DNA of 64,000 nucleotides from Hymenobacter amundsenii (GCF_002204745.1 NZ_NIRR01000004.1:62001-126000), one strand, 5' to 3'; positions 1 to 8,828 are shown, counted from the stretch's first letter. A program made the numbers and translations. Notes: generated by a model not told the origin, from the letters alone.

Positions 1-1
1 T

Positions 2-682
2 ATCACCCTGCGGGCCATTCGGATCTTGGGCGAGGTGGACACCGTGCTGGCCGAGGACACCCGCACCAGCGGCCGGCTGATGCAGCACCTGGGCCTGAAA
101 AAGCCCATGCTCAGCTACCACCTCCACAACGAGCACCAGCAGGTGCAGCGCCTACTGGAGCGGCTCGAAAAAGGCGAAACCATGGCCCTGGTCTCCGACG
201 CGGGCACGCCCGGCATCTCCGACCCCGGGTTTCTGCTGGTCCGCGAGTGCCTGGCCCGCAACATCAAGGTCGAGTGCCTGCCGGGCGCTACGGCCTTCGT
301 GCCGGCGCTGCTTAAGTCGGGCTTTGGGGCCGAGCGGTTCACGTTTGAGGGGTTTCTGCCGGTGAAAAAGGGCCGCCAGACCCGGTTGCAGGAGCTGGCC
401 CAGGAAACCCGCACTCTTATTTTCTACGAGTCGCCCCACCGCATTGTGAAAACGCTGGAGCAACTGGCCGAGGTGTTCGGCCCCGACCGCCCCGCCTCCG
501 TGAGCCGGGAACTGACCAAGCTGTTCGAGGAAACCGTGACGGCCCCGCTGGGCGAGCTGGCCCGGAACTTCGCCGCCCGCGCCGCCATTAAGGGCGAAAT
601 CGTGCTCGTGGTGCAGGGCCACAAAGAGGAGCGTCCTGCCAAGGAAAGCCGCTACAAAAACCACGACGACCGTGACGAATAA
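2..682 (+). CDS. rsmI: 16S rRNA (cytidine-1402-2'-O)-methyltransferase, 5' end cut off by the window
   Basis: The RsmI enzyme methylates the 2'-O of C1402 in the 16S rRNA decoding centre with S-adenosylmethionine. The reading frame is already open at the window edge and starts with ITLRAIRILGEVD, which matches the family shortly after its missing N-terminal 'GTPIGNLEDITLRA' motif, so only roughly the first 15-20 residues are outside. Visible tetrapyrrole-methylase-fold motifs are AEDTRTS, the HNEH stretch and LVSDAGTPGISDPG. The C-terminus ends in a short charged tail. The stop overlaps the GTG start of lnt by 11 bases, so the two are probably co-transcribed. The identification is secure; the true start lies upstream of base 1. 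Confidence 0.93.
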   Translation: MTLRAIRILGEVDTVLAEDTRTSGRLMQHLGLKKPMLSYHLHNEHQQVQRLLERLEKGETMALVSDAGTPGISDPGFLLVRECLARNIKVECLPGATAFVPALLKSGFGAERFTFEGFLPVKKGRQTRLQELAQETRTLIFYESPHRIVKTLEQLAEVFGPDRPASVSRELTKLFEETVTAPLGELARNFAARAAIKGEIVLVVQGHKEERPAKESRYKNHDDRDE

Positions 683-2393
683 CCCCACTCTGGCGCCAGT
701 CGCAGTTCCCGCCACCCCCGCCAAAGGCTGGGCTTACTGGCTGCCGAGCCTGCTGGCCTTGCTGAGCGCGAGCCTGCTCTGGGCCGGCTGGCCAGTGCAT
801 CCGGGGCCGCTGGCGCTGCTGCTGCTCGTGGCCTGGGTGCCCTACCTGCTGCTGGAACAGTACCTCACCCAACGGGGGGCCAGCGGCTGGAAGGTCTGGC
901 GCTACGGCTACCTAACGCTGATGCTCTGGAACCTGTTTACCACCTACTGGGTGAGCTTCAGCACGCTGGGCGGCGGTATTGCGGCCGTCGTCTGTAATGC
1001 CCTGATGATGAGCGCGGCACTGGCAGCCTTTTACCACACCAAAAAACGCTTCGGCCCGACGCTGGGCTACCTCTCGCTGCCCATTTACTGGATTGCCTTC
1101 GAGCAGCTCCACCTGCACTGGTTTCTCACCTGGCCCTGGCTCACGCTCGGCAACGGTTTCGCCTCGGCCAACTACTTGGTGCAGTGGTACGAGTACACCG
1201 GTTTTCTGGGCGGCTCGGTGTGGCTGTGGGCGGTGAATTTGCTGGTGTTCTTCGCCATCAGAAGCAGAAAATCAATCATCGAAAATGAAGCTCCGGCAAG
1301 CCCGTGGGGTAAGCCGTTCTTCACCTTCAATCCCCGGTTTGCCATTGCCGCCCTCGCGGCCATCATCCTGCCTGTTGGCCTCTCGTTGCTGATTGGGAGC
1401 CGTTACCAGGAGAAAGGCCCGTCGGCCGAAGTGCTGGTGGTGCAGCCCAACGTCGACCCGTTTCTGGAGAAGTTCGAGGGCACGCCCAACTTTATTCCGC
1501 ACGCCGAGCAGCTGGAGCGCCTGCTCACGCTCACCGCGCAACACCTTACACCCCAGACGCGCCTCGTGCTCTGGCCCGAAACCAGCCTCGACGAAACGTA
1601 TTTCGAGAACACCATTGAAACCTACCCCAATATTGTGCGGCTACGGCAGTGGCTGGCCGCGCACCCGGGCGTAGAGTTGGTAACGGGCCTGACCACGGTG
1701 GGCCAATACGGCCCCGATAAGGGCAAGGCCAGCCCCACCGCCCGCTTCCGCGACGATTTGGGTTACTACGACCTGTTCAACGCGGCCCTGCACTTGGGCG
1801 GCACGAATACGCCGGCCGGGTTCTACCACAAAAGCCGCCTCGTGCCGGGCGTGGAAGGCGTACCGCCCTGGCTGTCGGTATTCGTGATTGATTTGGGCGG
1901 CTCGGCCGGCGGACTGGGCTCGCAGCCCGAGCGCACCGTGTTCCAGGTAGCTGCCGTGCCGGCCCTGCGCGTGGCCCCGGTTATCTGCTACGAGTCGGTG
2001 TACGGCGACTTTGTGGGCGACTACGTGGCCAACGGGGCCACGCTCATCGGCATCATCACCAACGACGGCTGGTGGTCCGACTCGCCGGGCCACTCCCAGC
2101 ATCTGCAATACGCAACGCTCCGGGCCATCGAAACCCGCCGCGACGTGGCCCGATCGGCCAACACCGGCATTTCGGCCTTCATCAACCAGAAGGGCGAAAT
2201 CACGCAACAAACCGGGTGGTGGGTGAAAACGGCTAGCCGCGCCCCGGTGCACCTGAACACCGAACAAACCTTCTACGTCCGCCACGGCGAGCTAATCGGC
2301 CCTGCCTGCCAGGCGCTGGCGGTATTGCTGCTGCTAGGCACGGCCACGGCGGCGGTTGTGGGGCGGAAGCGGGTGGTTACGTCTTTAAATTAA
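672..2393 (+). CDS. lnt: apolipoprotein N-acyltransferase
   Basis: Lnt adds the third acyl chain to the N-terminal cysteine of lipoproteins in the inner membrane. At 573 residues it is slightly longer than the usual ~510. The N-terminal part has several hydrophobic membrane segments; the C-terminal half is a nitrilase-like domain with the catalytic triad visible as Glu303 (LWPETSLDE), Lys387 (FYHKSRLVPGVE) and Cys439 (VICYESVYG). The start is GTG at 672, inside the end of rsmI; no ATG in a better position precedes the first membrane segment. A palindromic repeat follows the stop directly. The triad makes this a confident call. Confidence 0.95.
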   Translation: MTNNPTLAPVAVPATPAKGWAYWLPSLLALLSASLLWAGWPVHPGPLALLLLVAWVPYLLLEQYLTQRGASGWKVWRYGYLTLMLWNLFTTYWVSFSTLGGGIAAVVCNALMMSAALAAFYHTKKRFGPTLGYLSLPIYWIAFEQLHLHWFLTWPWLTLGNGFASANYLVQWYEYTGFLGGSVWLWAVNLLVFFAIRSRKSIIENEAPASPWGKPFFTFNPRFAIAALAAIILPVGLSLLIGSRYQEKGPSAEVLVVQPNVDPFLEKFEGTPNFIPHAEQLERLLTLTAQHLTPQTRLVLWPETSLDETYFENTIETYPNIVRLRQWLAAHPGVELVTGLTTVGQYGPDKGKASPTARFRDDLGYYDLFNAALHLGGTNTPAGFYHKSRLVPGVEGVPPWLSVFVIDLGGSAGGLGSQPERTVFQVAAVPALRVAPVICYESVYGDFVGDYVANGATLIGIITNDGWWSDSPGHSQHLQYATLRAIETRRDVARSANTGISAFINQKGEITQQTGWWVKTASRAPVHLNTEQTFYVRHGELIGPACQALAVLLLLGTATAAVVGRKRVVTSLN

Positions 2394-2394
2394 A

Positions 2395-2504
2395 AGAACG
2401 TCATGCTGAGCGCAGCCGAAGCACCTCTACTGCTTCGGCGCAATCGACAGGATTGTTATTGCGGTAGAGATGCTTCAGCTCCGCTCCGCTCAGCATAACG
2501 TTCT
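2395..2504. repeat. palindromic intergenic repeat, family A (two arms)
   Basis: The left arm begins AGAACGTCATGCTGAGCG and the right arm ends CGCTCAGCATAACGTTCT, so the element can fold into a long hairpin. The inner parts carry the recurring 'CGAAGCA..TCTAC' and 'GTAGAGATGCTTC' words. The same element occurs in several other places in this window. It lies between lnt and the inositol monophosphatase gene. Confidence 0.8.
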
Positions 2505-2543
2505 GTACCAGGCACTAACAACTAAGCACGAATCACTAACCGA

Positions 2544-3341
2544 ATGGATTACAACCAAATCAGCTTTCAGCTCGCGGCCGTAACGCGCCACGCGGGGCAG
2601 TTCATCCGCCAAGAGGCCGCTACGTTTGACCGCAGCCACATCGAAAATAAAGGCACCCACGACCTGGTTTCGTACGTGGATAAGGAAACCGAGAAGCTGC
2701 TGGTGGCCGGGCTGCGCGAGGTGCTGCCCGAAGCCGGCTTCATCACGGAAGAAGGTACCGAGGGCGCCGAGCGGGCCGAGGAATTCAACTGGATTATCGA
2801 CCCCCTGGACGGCACCACCAACTTCGTGCACGGCCTGCCGGTGTACTGCGTGAGCGTGGGCCTGATTCGGGGCCAGGAGCTGGTGGCCGGCGTGGTGTAC
2901 GAAGTAGTGCGCGACGAGTGTTTCCGGGCCGCCAAAGGCGCCGGGGCCTTCTGCAACGAGCAGCCCATCCACGTTTCCGACGTGCCCGACCTCAACTCCT
3001 CGCTCATTGCCACTGGTTTTCCCTACACCGATTTCGGCCTCATGGACGACTACCTGAAGGTGCTCGGCGCCTTCATGCGCGGCTCCCACGGCGTGCGCCG
3101 CGTGGGCTCGGCTGCTGCCGACTTGGCCTACGTGGCTGCCGGCCGCTTCGAGGGTTTCTTCGAGTTCAACCTCAACTCCTACGACGTGTCGGCCGGCATT
3201 CTGCTGGTGCGCGAGGCCGGCGGCCGGGTCACGGAGTTCCTGGAAGATGGCGACCCGCTGTTCGGCCGCGAGGTAGTGGCCAGCAATGGCCTCGTGCACC
3301 AGGAAATGCAGGAGCTGATCGGGCAGGTTTGGCGGAAGTAG
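2544..3341 (+). CDS. suhB: inositol-1-monophosphatase family protein
   Basis: A Mg2+-dependent phosphatase of the inositol monophosphatase/SuhB family, 265 residues, the usual length. The metal-binding signature is clear: Asp86 to Asp89 in WIIDPLDGTTNF, the preceding EEG acid pair, and the C-terminal motif around VSAGILLVREAGG with its Asp one residue before. The SDKETE-like N-terminal helix (HDLVSYVDKETEK) is also typical. Substrate cannot be read from sequence; in bacteria these enzymes act on inositol phosphate, related sugar phosphates or have an RNA polymerase-linked role. It is preceded by a family A repeat and appears to be transcribed on its own. Confidence 0.92.
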   Translation: MDYNQISFQLAAVTRHAGQFIRQEAATFDRSHIENKGTHDLVSYVDKETEKLLVAGLREVLPEAGFITEEGTEGAERAEEFNWIIDPLDGTTNFVHGLPVYCVSVGLIRGQELVAGVVYEVVRDECFRAAKGAGAFCNEQPIHVSDVPDLNSSLIATGFPYTDFGLMDDYLKVLGAFMRGSHGVRRVGSAAADLAYVAAGRFEGFFEFNLNSYDVSAGILLVREAGGRVTEFLEDGDPLFGREVVASNGLVHQEMQELIGQVWRK

Positions 3342-3441
3342 GTAACCACCTGTCATGCTTCGGCTGCGCGGACGCCAGATAAAGCATGACGACCGGCTTG
3401 CATCAGCCGCTCCCAACGAACCTCCAGGCCTCAATCCCTGT

Positions 3442-3449
3442 TACCTTTG
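3442..3449 (+). promoter_or_regulatory. Bacteroidota -7 promoter element TACCTTTG
   Basis: TACCTTTG fits the Bacteroidota -7 consensus TAnnTTTG and sits only four bases before the ATG at 3454. Transcription from it would start at or within a few bases of the start codon, giving a leaderless or nearly leaderless message. I see no good TTTG at -33. Confidence 0.4.
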
Positions 3450-3453
3450 CGCT

Positions 3454-3651
3454 ATGTGGATTCAGTATCTCATCATCTTGCTCCTCTTCGCCGGGGCGGC
3501 CTTTTACATGGGCCGTATCTTCTGGCGGGCATTCGATAAGCGCCAGAGTGGCTGCGCGAAAGGCTGCGGCGGGGCTTGCTCCGTTATCGACGTCGACCAG
3601 ATTCAGCGCACCATCGACCGGGCTGTGCAGCAGCAGCATGCCAACGGCTAA
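3454..3651 (+). CDS. small cysteine-rich single-pass membrane protein (FeoB-associated type)
   Basis: A 65-residue protein with one N-terminal membrane helix (WIQYLIILLLFAGAAFYMG) followed by a short cytoplasmic part with SGCAKGCGGACS, three cysteines in a CxxxCxxxxC pattern. This layout resembles the small FeoB-associated Cys-rich membrane proteins of Bacteroidota, but no feoA or feoB is nearby, so a role in iron transport is only a guess. The start was placed at 3454 rather than further upstream because the membrane helix begins there and a promoter core lies immediately before it. Confidence 0.6.
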   Translation: MWIQYLIILLLFAGAAFYMGRIFWRAFDKRQSGCAKGCGGACSVIDVDQIQRTIDRAVQQQHANG

Positions 3652-3681
3652 CGGCGCGCTTCTTTTGCCCCCGATATAACC

Positions 3682-3719
3682 TGCCCCTGTGTTGGCTACG
3701 TATAGCCCGGCACGGGGGC
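3682..3719 (+). terminator. possible hairpin terminator
   Basis: TGCCCCTGTG pairs with CACGGGGGCA around an AGCC/GGCT inner stem. No strong T-run follows, so this may be a structured 3' end rather than a classical terminator. Confidence 0.3.
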
Positions 3720-3779
3720 AAGTTTGCTATCGGCCCCCGCTATTTCCCTCCGCCCTCCTAACAACTAATCCCTTTCGCC

Positions 3780-4124
3780 ATGCAGGATAAAGAAGAAGAA
3801 CGCAGCCTTGTAAATGTTGAGCGTAAACTAAACGCCGATGGTTTCACGGCTGATTTTCGGGTAACCGAGGGCAAGCTCTATCCCCTCAGCGACGATAACA
3901 AGGCCCGGGGCTACGCGCCGGAGGAAATAACTATCGTGGATTTCTACCGCTTCGAGGGCGAAAGCAACCCCGATGATATGTCCATTCTCTACGCCATCGA
4001 AACGGCCGACGGCGTGAAAGGTACCATTGCCACCGCTTACGGAACCTACGGCGACACCAGCGTAGATGAATTCCTTAAAACGGTGGAAGACCTGGGCAAG
4101 AACCTCGATAAAAACCACAAATAA
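3780..4124 (+). CDS. conserved small protein of the Bacteroidota family often mislabelled phosphoribosylpyrophosphate synthetase
   Basis: A 114-residue soluble acidic protein without signal peptide or membrane helix. The pattern 'GF.ADFRV..G.LY', 'EITIVDFYRFEGESNPDD.SILYAIE' and 'GVKGT...AYGTYGD' matches a short conserved family found across Bacteroidota. Database entries of this family are sometimes called phosphoribosylpyrophosphate synthetase, but the chain is far too short and has none of the PRPP-binding motifs, so I do not accept that function. It ends in front of a strong hairpin shared with the convergent MscS gene. Confidence 0.65.
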   Translation: MQDKEEERSLVNVERKLNADGFTADFRVTEGKLYPLSDDNKARGYAPEEITIVDFYRFEGESNPDDMSILYAIETADGVKGTIATAYGTYGDTSVDEFLKTVEDLGKNLDKNHK

Positions 4125-4136
4125 GCTGGGCCTAAC

Positions 4137-4186
4137 CCACCGAAAAGAGCCCCGCCGGATTCGTCCGGTGGGGCTCTTTTCGGTGG
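4137..4186. terminator. strong bidirectional terminator
   Basis: Two 23-base arms (CCACCGAAAAGAGCCCC... and ...GGGGCTCTTTTCGGTGG) around a TTCG loop, with one G-T wobble. The A-tract on the left and T-tract on the right let it work on both strands for the converging genes. Confidence 0.85.
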
Positions 4187-4199
4187 CCGAGTGCGGCAG

Positions 4200-5138
4200 C
4201 TACTCGGCCTGGTGTGGCTGGGCCGAGGGCTTCGGAGGAGCCTGGGCCCGGGTGAGATTCCGGCTGACTTGCTCCAGCAGCTCGGGCGAAATATCGAGGG
4301 TACGGATGGGGAACGGAATCGTGATGCCGGCGTGGTCGAAGGCGCGCTTGATGCGCATGATGGCCTCGCTCTTCGAGCCCACGTAATCGACCTGCTGGCG
4401 GTAGGGAATCCAGAAGCGCAGGGTGAAATTGATGGAGCTTTCGCCGAATTCGGTGAACATAACTTCCAGCGGCCGGTGGGCGAGCATGTTCGGGAAGTCG
4501 CGCATGCAGTCCAGCACTACCTCGCGCACCTGCTCCAGGTTGGCATCGTAGGTGACGCCGCATTCCACATCTACCCGGCGCTGGGTGGTGACGGTGAAGT
4601 TGATGACCGAGCTTTCGAACACCTTGCGGTTGGGTACCCGCACCAGCTCGCCGGTTACCTGCCGCAAATCCAGGGTCCGCAGGTTGATGCTCTCAATAGT
4701 TCCGAAGTAAGATTCGGTTTGGATAACGTCGCCCACCGTGAAGGGCCGCTGGATGGCGATGATGATGCCGCTGATAAAGTTGGCCGCAATATCCTGAAAG
4801 GCGAAACCCAAGGCCAGCCCGATAATTCCGACGCCGGCCAGCAGCGAGGTCACCGTCTTATCGAGGCTCAGTACTTCCAGCGTGAAGAAAATGCCAATCA
4901 GCAGCACACCCACATGGGCGATGGTAGCAACCAGGTTGTTGAGCGTGACGCTGGTGGAGACCCGGGGTAAAAACCGGACGATAAACCGCCGCGCCAGCCG
5001 GGCCACGAAGTAGGTGACGGTAAGGATAACGACGGCGATGAGCAGGTTAGGCAGCATCAGGATGAGGGCCTGCATCCAGCGTACCAGCTTGCCCGAAAGA
5101 AGATTAAACGCGCGTTGAAAGTCCGTTATGCCAAACAT
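4200..5138 (-). CDS. MscS-family mechanosensitive ion channel
   Basis: A 312-residue small-conductance mechanosensitive channel of the inner membrane, which releases solutes on hypo-osmotic shock. Three hydrophobic segments lie in the first ~125 residues; the third carries the pore-lining pattern LLAGVGIIGLALGFAFQDIA. It is followed by the conserved beta domain (PFTVGDVIQ, GTIESINLRT, VRVPNRKVFESSVINFT) and an alpha/beta C-terminal domain. The length matches E. coli MscS (286) plus a short Pro/Ala-rich tail. It is transcribed alone, convergent with the small gene to its right end and ending in the shared terminator. Confidence 0.92.
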   Translation of the reverse strand: MFGITDFQRAFNLLSGKLVRWMQALILMLPNLLIAVVILTVTYFVARLARRFIVRFLPRVSTSVTLNNLVATIAHVGVLLIGIFFTLEVLSLDKTVTSLLAGVGIIGLALGFAFQDIAANFISGIIIAIQRPFTVGDVIQTESYFGTIESINLRTLDLRQVTGELVRVPNRKVFESSVINFTVTTQRRVDVECGVTYDANLEQVREVVLDCMRDFPNMLAHRPLEVMFTEFGESSINFTLRFWIPYRQQVDYVGSKSEAIMRIKRAFDHAGITIPFPIRTLDISPELLEQVSRNLTRAQAPPKPSAQPHQAE

Positions 5139-5225
5139 GAACTGGTGACTGGTGATGAAGCGAAATATAAGCAGATACCGCGCCGGTTAAGCAGCTTAGC
5201 CCATTGTGCGAATCGAAATAAAGTG

Positions 5226-5233
5226 CAAAAATA
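5226..5233 (-). promoter_or_regulatory. candidate -7 promoter element for the MscS gene
   Basis: Read on the minus strand this is TATTTTTG, fitting TAnnTTTG, in an AT-rich stretch 88 bases before the MscS start. No clear TTTG lies at -33, so the call is weak. Confidence 0.3.
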
Positions 5234-5349
5234 GTTATATAAATCTGATTTACAGTGGCTTGTTGACTGGTTGCGCGGCGCCATACTTCACCGAGCTCAG
5301 CAGGCGCAAGATGCAGTAGGCCTCGTTATTGCCCCTGCCCGTTACCGCC

Positions 5350-6372
5350 TCAGCCCCACACCTTGGTGCCTTCCGAGCAGTTGCGGCACATGTCAATCTG
5401 GTCGCGGCCCTTGAGCAGGGAGGCGCGGAACTGGCGGTACTTGGGGCCGTGCCAGAGCTGGCGGAAGGTTTCGGTTTTGAGGTCGCCCTGACGGTACTCG
5501 GCGTCTTTGTCGAAGCAGCAGGGCACTACCAGGCCGTCCCAGGTAATCACGCAACTGTGCCACATCTTCCAGCAGTGGTTGAGCAGCTTGTTCTTGAGGT
5601 TCCAGGTGCCGTCGCCCTGGTTCTCGTAGCGCGAGTAGTAGTCGATGGTCGGGATGAGGGGTGAGCCGTTGTGGTAGTCGTAAATCTGGGCCGTCTTAAA
5701 CCATACGTCGTCCACGCCCAGCTCCCGGGCCATGGCTTTGGCGTCCTCGATCTGGTGCTCGTTGGGGCGCACCACTAAAAACTGAAACACGATGCGCGGG
5801 GTGCTCGATTTCAGCTCCTTGCGCCATTTTACCACGTTGCGGGTGCCTTCGAGCACCTTGTCGAGCTTGCCACCCACCCGGTACTGCTGGTACACGTCCT
5901 GGGTGGTGCCGTCGAGGGAAATGATGAGCCGGTCGAGGCCCGATTCGACGGTGCGGCGGGCGTTGTCGTCGGAGAGGTAGTGGGCGTTGGTGCTGGTGGC
6001 GGTGTAGATGCCCTTGTCGGCGGCGTACTTCACCAAATCCAGGAAGTTGGGGTGCAGATACGGCTCGCCCTGGAAGTAAAAAATCAGGTACCAGAGCCGG
6101 GAGGCCACCTCATCGATGGTTTTGCGGAACAGCGCGTCGGGGAGCATGCCGGTAGGCCGCGTGAAGGAGCGCAGGCCGCTGGGGCACTCGGGGCAGCGCA
6201 GGTTACAGCTGGTAGTGGGCTCGAAGCTGAGCGCCACCGGCAGGCCCCAGTGCCGGGCCTTGCCAGTGGCCTTGCTCAGCAGGTATCCGCCCACGATCTG
6301 GGCCCCGTTCCAGAGACGGCGCGGCGTAGCTTTCGAGAGGAAATTAAGCGAATCGGTGAGCAGTGAGGGCAT
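5350..6372 (-). CDS. radical SAM protein with SPASM domain
   Basis: A 340-residue radical S-adenosylmethionine enzyme. The cluster-binding CxxxCxxC motif is Cys56-Cys60-Cys63 (TTSCNLRCPEC), followed by the TIM-barrel core with LIISLDGTTQDVY. The C-terminal SPASM region has cysteines in NHCWKMWHSC, VPCCFD and MCRNC, which would hold auxiliary iron-sulfur clusters. SPASM proteins modify peptides or proteins, or act in cofactor synthesis; no precursor peptide or partner gene is visible on either side, so the substrate is unknown. It reads away from the vWA gene and toward the MscS gene in the same orientation. Confidence 0.88.
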   Translation of the reverse strand: MPSLLTDSLNFLSKATPRRLWNGAQIVGGYLLSKATGKARHWGLPVALSFEPTTSCNLRCPECPSGLRSFTRPTGMLPDALFRKTIDEVASRLWYLIFYFQGEPYLHPNFLDLVKYAADKGIYTATSTNAHYLSDDNARRTVESGLDRLIISLDGTTQDVYQQYRVGGKLDKVLEGTRNVVKWRKELKSSTPRIVFQFLVVRPNEHQIEDAKAMARELGVDDVWFKTAQIYDYHNGSPLIPTIDYYSRYENQGDGTWNLKNKLLNHCWKMWHSCVITWDGLVVPCCFDKDAEYRQGDLKTETFRQLWHGPKYRQFRASLLKGRDQIDMCRNCSEGTKVWG

Positions 6373-6537
6373 AAGTGGGGTAAAGGTACAGCGCTAGTGG
6401 GGAGCCGGCAGCTGAATGACGTTCCGCCAGCCGCTGAAATTTATTCCCCCAGCCCGTGTGGAATCCTTTCCGCCGGGGCATCAGCTAAGCAGAACCCGGC
6501 CGGTTCGCTTTGGTTCCACGCTATTCTTTCTTCGCTG

Positions 6538-8469
6538 ATGATAAATTTCCGCTACCTGCTGCTGGCGGCCGGGCTGTTGCCCGCCTGCCCCGCCCTGGCC
6601 CAAACTGTTCCGGCCGCTGCTGCTGCCGCCACCGCCGTAGCCCCGGCCACCTACACCGTTACCGGCCGCGTAACCGACCGCGCCACCGGCCAGGGCCTGC
6701 CCGGCGTCACGGTGCTCGTGAAAGGCACCACCATTGGCGTGAGCACCAACCACGATGGCACTTATACTATCCAGGTGCCCGCGTCAGCACAAACGCTGCT
6801 CTTCAGCTCCATTGGATTCACAACCAAGGAGGTAAAGCTAACGGGCCAGCTGGTAGTGGATGTGGGGTTGGCGACAGATTCTAAACAGTTGAGTGAATGC
6901 GTAGTAACAGCCTATGGCGTTCAAGGCCGGGTGTCGGGCATTATCGCGCGGAGCGCCGCTAAGGTTAAAGGTGGCTGCAACCGCCAAGCCGCCGATCAGG
7001 CCGCGTATTCTCAGCCTTTCTTCCCGCAGCCCGGGGCGGGCGAAACCTACGCCAGCGTGGCCGAAAATGGCTTTCACGCCGTTCAGAAGGAGCCGTTGAG
7101 CACCTTTAGTATTGATGTGGACGCGGCCAGCTACAGCAACGTGCGCCGCTTCCTGCAGCAGGGCCAGCTGCCCCCGCCCGATGCCGTACGGGTGGAGGAA
7201 ATGCTCAACTATTTTCAGTACGACTACCCCCAACCCGCCGCCTCGGCCGCCGAGCCTTTCCGCGTTATCACCGAGCAGGCCCAGTGCCCCTGGAACCCCG
7301 CCCACCAGCTCGTGCAGGTGGCCTTGCAAGCCCGCCAAGTGCCCACCACCCAACTGCCGCCCGCCAACCTCGTGTTCCTCATTGATGTATCGGGCTCGAT
7401 GCAGGGCGACGACCGGCTGGGGCTGGTGCAGCAGGGCCTGAAGCTGCTGGTGAAAGAGCTGCGGCCCCAGGACAAGGTGGCGCTGGTGGTGTATGCCGGG
7501 GCGGCTGGCACCGTACTGCCGCCCACTGCCGGCACCGAGCGGGCCACCATTCTGCGGGCCATTGAAAACCTGACCGCCGGCGGCTCTACGGCTGGGGGTG
7601 CGGGCCTGCGCCTGGCCTACGACGTGGCCCGCCAGCATTTCAACCAGCAAGGCAACAACCGCGTGATTCTGTGCACCGACGGCGACTTCAACGTGGGCGA
7701 ACAGAGCGACAACGCCATGGAGCGCCTCATTGCACAGGAGCGCGAATCGGGCGTATTCCTGACGGTGCTGGGCGTGGGCCAGGGCAATTACCAGGATAAG
7801 AAAATGGAACTGCTGGCCGACAAGGGCAACGGCAATTACGCCTACCTCGACAACCTCGACGAGGCCCGGCGGGTGTTGGTGCGGCAGTTCGGCGGCACCC
7901 TGTTCACGCTGGCCCAAGACGTGAAGCTGCAGGTGGAGTTCAACCCGGCCCGGGTGCGCGAATACCGCCTCGTGGGCTACGAAAACCGCCTGCTGGCCGC
8001 CCAGGATTTCAACAACGACCGCAAAGATGCCGGCGAGCTGGGCTCGGGCCACACCGTCACGGCCCTCTACGAAATAGTGCCCGTGGGCGCGCCCGCTACT
8101 GTCGATGCGCTCAAGTACCAGCCCGCGCCCGCCACCCCGGCGGCCCTGGCATCGGCCGAGCTGCTCACCGTAAAAGTGCGCTACAAGGAACCCCGGGGCC
8201 AGACGAGCCGCCTGCTGGCGCTGCCCCTGACCGGCGCGGCCCGCCCCTTGGCCGAAGCCAGCGAAAACCTGCGCTTTGCCGCCGCCGTGGCCCAGTTCGG
8301 GATGCTGCTGCGCCAGAGCGACTACCGCGGCACCGCTACCTACGCCGCCACCGCTAAGCTGGCCGAAGAAGCCCGCCGCTTCGACCCCGACGGCTACCGC
8401 GCTGAACTGGTGCGCCTCGTGAAGCTAGCCGAAGGCCTGCACCCCGACCCAGCCTACGGCGCCCGGTAG
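6538..8469 (+). CDS. vWA-domain surface protein (YfbK-like) with carboxypeptidase-like N-terminal domain
   Basis: A 643-residue exported protein. A signal peptide (MINFRYLLLAAGLLPACPALAQ) is followed by a carboxypeptidase regulatory-like domain (VTGRVTDRATGQGLPGVTV to SSIGFTT), the YfbK-type N-terminal domain (PLSTFSIDVDAASYSNVRRF), and a von Willebrand A domain whose metal-adhesion motif is D283VSGSM. The C-terminal part matches the domain that follows vWA in YfbK proteins. The domain order is common in Cytophagales and suggests a surface or periplasmic adhesion role; the ligand is unknown. The start at 6538 was chosen over earlier in-frame codons because it begins the signal peptide. Confidence 0.85.
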   Translation: MINFRYLLLAAGLLPACPALAQTVPAAAAAATAVAPATYTVTGRVTDRATGQGLPGVTVLVKGTTIGVSTNHDGTYTIQVPASAQTLLFSSIGFTTKEVKLTGQLVVDVGLATDSKQLSECVVTAYGVQGRVSGIIARSAAKVKGGCNRQAADQAAYSQPFFPQPGAGETYASVAENGFHAVQKEPLSTFSIDVDAASYSNVRRFLQQGQLPPPDAVRVEEMLNYFQYDYPQPAASAAEPFRVITEQAQCPWNPAHQLVQVALQARQVPTTQLPPANLVFLIDVSGSMQGDDRLGLVQQGLKLLVKELRPQDKVALVVYAGAAGTVLPPTAGTERATILRAIENLTAGGSTAGGAGLRLAYDVARQHFNQQGNNRVILCTDGDFNVGEQSDNAMERLIAQERESGVFLTVLGVGQGNYQDKKMELLADKGNGNYAYLDNLDEARRVLVRQFGGTLFTLAQDVKLQVEFNPARVREYRLVGYENRLLAAQDFNNDRKDAGELGSGHTVTALYEIVPVGAPATVDALKYQPAPATPAALASAELLTVKVRYKEPRGQTSRLLALPLTGAARPLAEASENLRFAAAVAQFGMLLRQSDYRGTATYAATAKLAEEARRFDPDGYRAELVRLVKLAEGLHPDPAYGAR

Positions 8470-8654
8470 CTGAAACCGTACCGCTGGCGAGGCGTCTATA
8501 AAAATAAATTCGCCTATCCGTGAAATAATCAACCGCAAGACTACCAAGGGCATGCAACCATAACGCCCCCTGGCGGGCTCCTGCTCACAGCTACGCTGTA
8601 CACTACCTGCCTGGCCCCGGCGTTTTGCCCTAACCAGAACCCGGCCAGGCATTC

Positions 8655-8738
8655 CCGAAGGCGGCCCACTTCACTCACAGACGGCGGGCGGAGCTGGTTG
8701 CAGCCACTCCGCCGCTTACGCCGCCGGACCGCCTTCGG
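8655..8738 (+). terminator. long multi-stem hairpin, possible terminator of the vWA gene
   Basis: Outer arms CCGAAGGCGG and CCGCCTTCGG enclose inner complementary segments GGCGGAG and CTCCGCC. CTTTTAT follows the last arm, which would suit termination on the plus strand. Confidence 0.45.
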
Positions 8739-8785
8739 CTTTTATCCCGATTAGGGTACTTATTGTTCGTGATGAACAGGTTATG

Positions 8786-8828
8786 TAAAGCCCAACGGCC
8801 CCGCGGACTAACCGCGCGTTGGGCTTTA
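8786..8828. terminator. bidirectional hairpin terminator
   Basis: TAAAGCCCAACG pairs with CGTTGGGCTTTA around a GC-rich loop. It lies 57 bases beyond the stop of the minus-strand barrel gene and probably ends that transcript. Confidence 0.7.

Noticed and set aside
3454..3651. Iron transport function through FeoB
   Set aside because: Only the Cys-rich single-pass layout fits; no feoA or feoB is in the window.
3780..4124. Phosphoribosylpyrophosphate synthetase
   Set aside because: The family sometimes bears this name, but the 114-residue chain lacks the PRPP-binding loop and is about a third of the length of the enzyme.
4191..4970. 259-codon plus-strand frame opposite the MscS channel gene
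   Set aside because: The opposite strand encodes a complete MscS protein; this frame has no hydrophobic or domain pattern.
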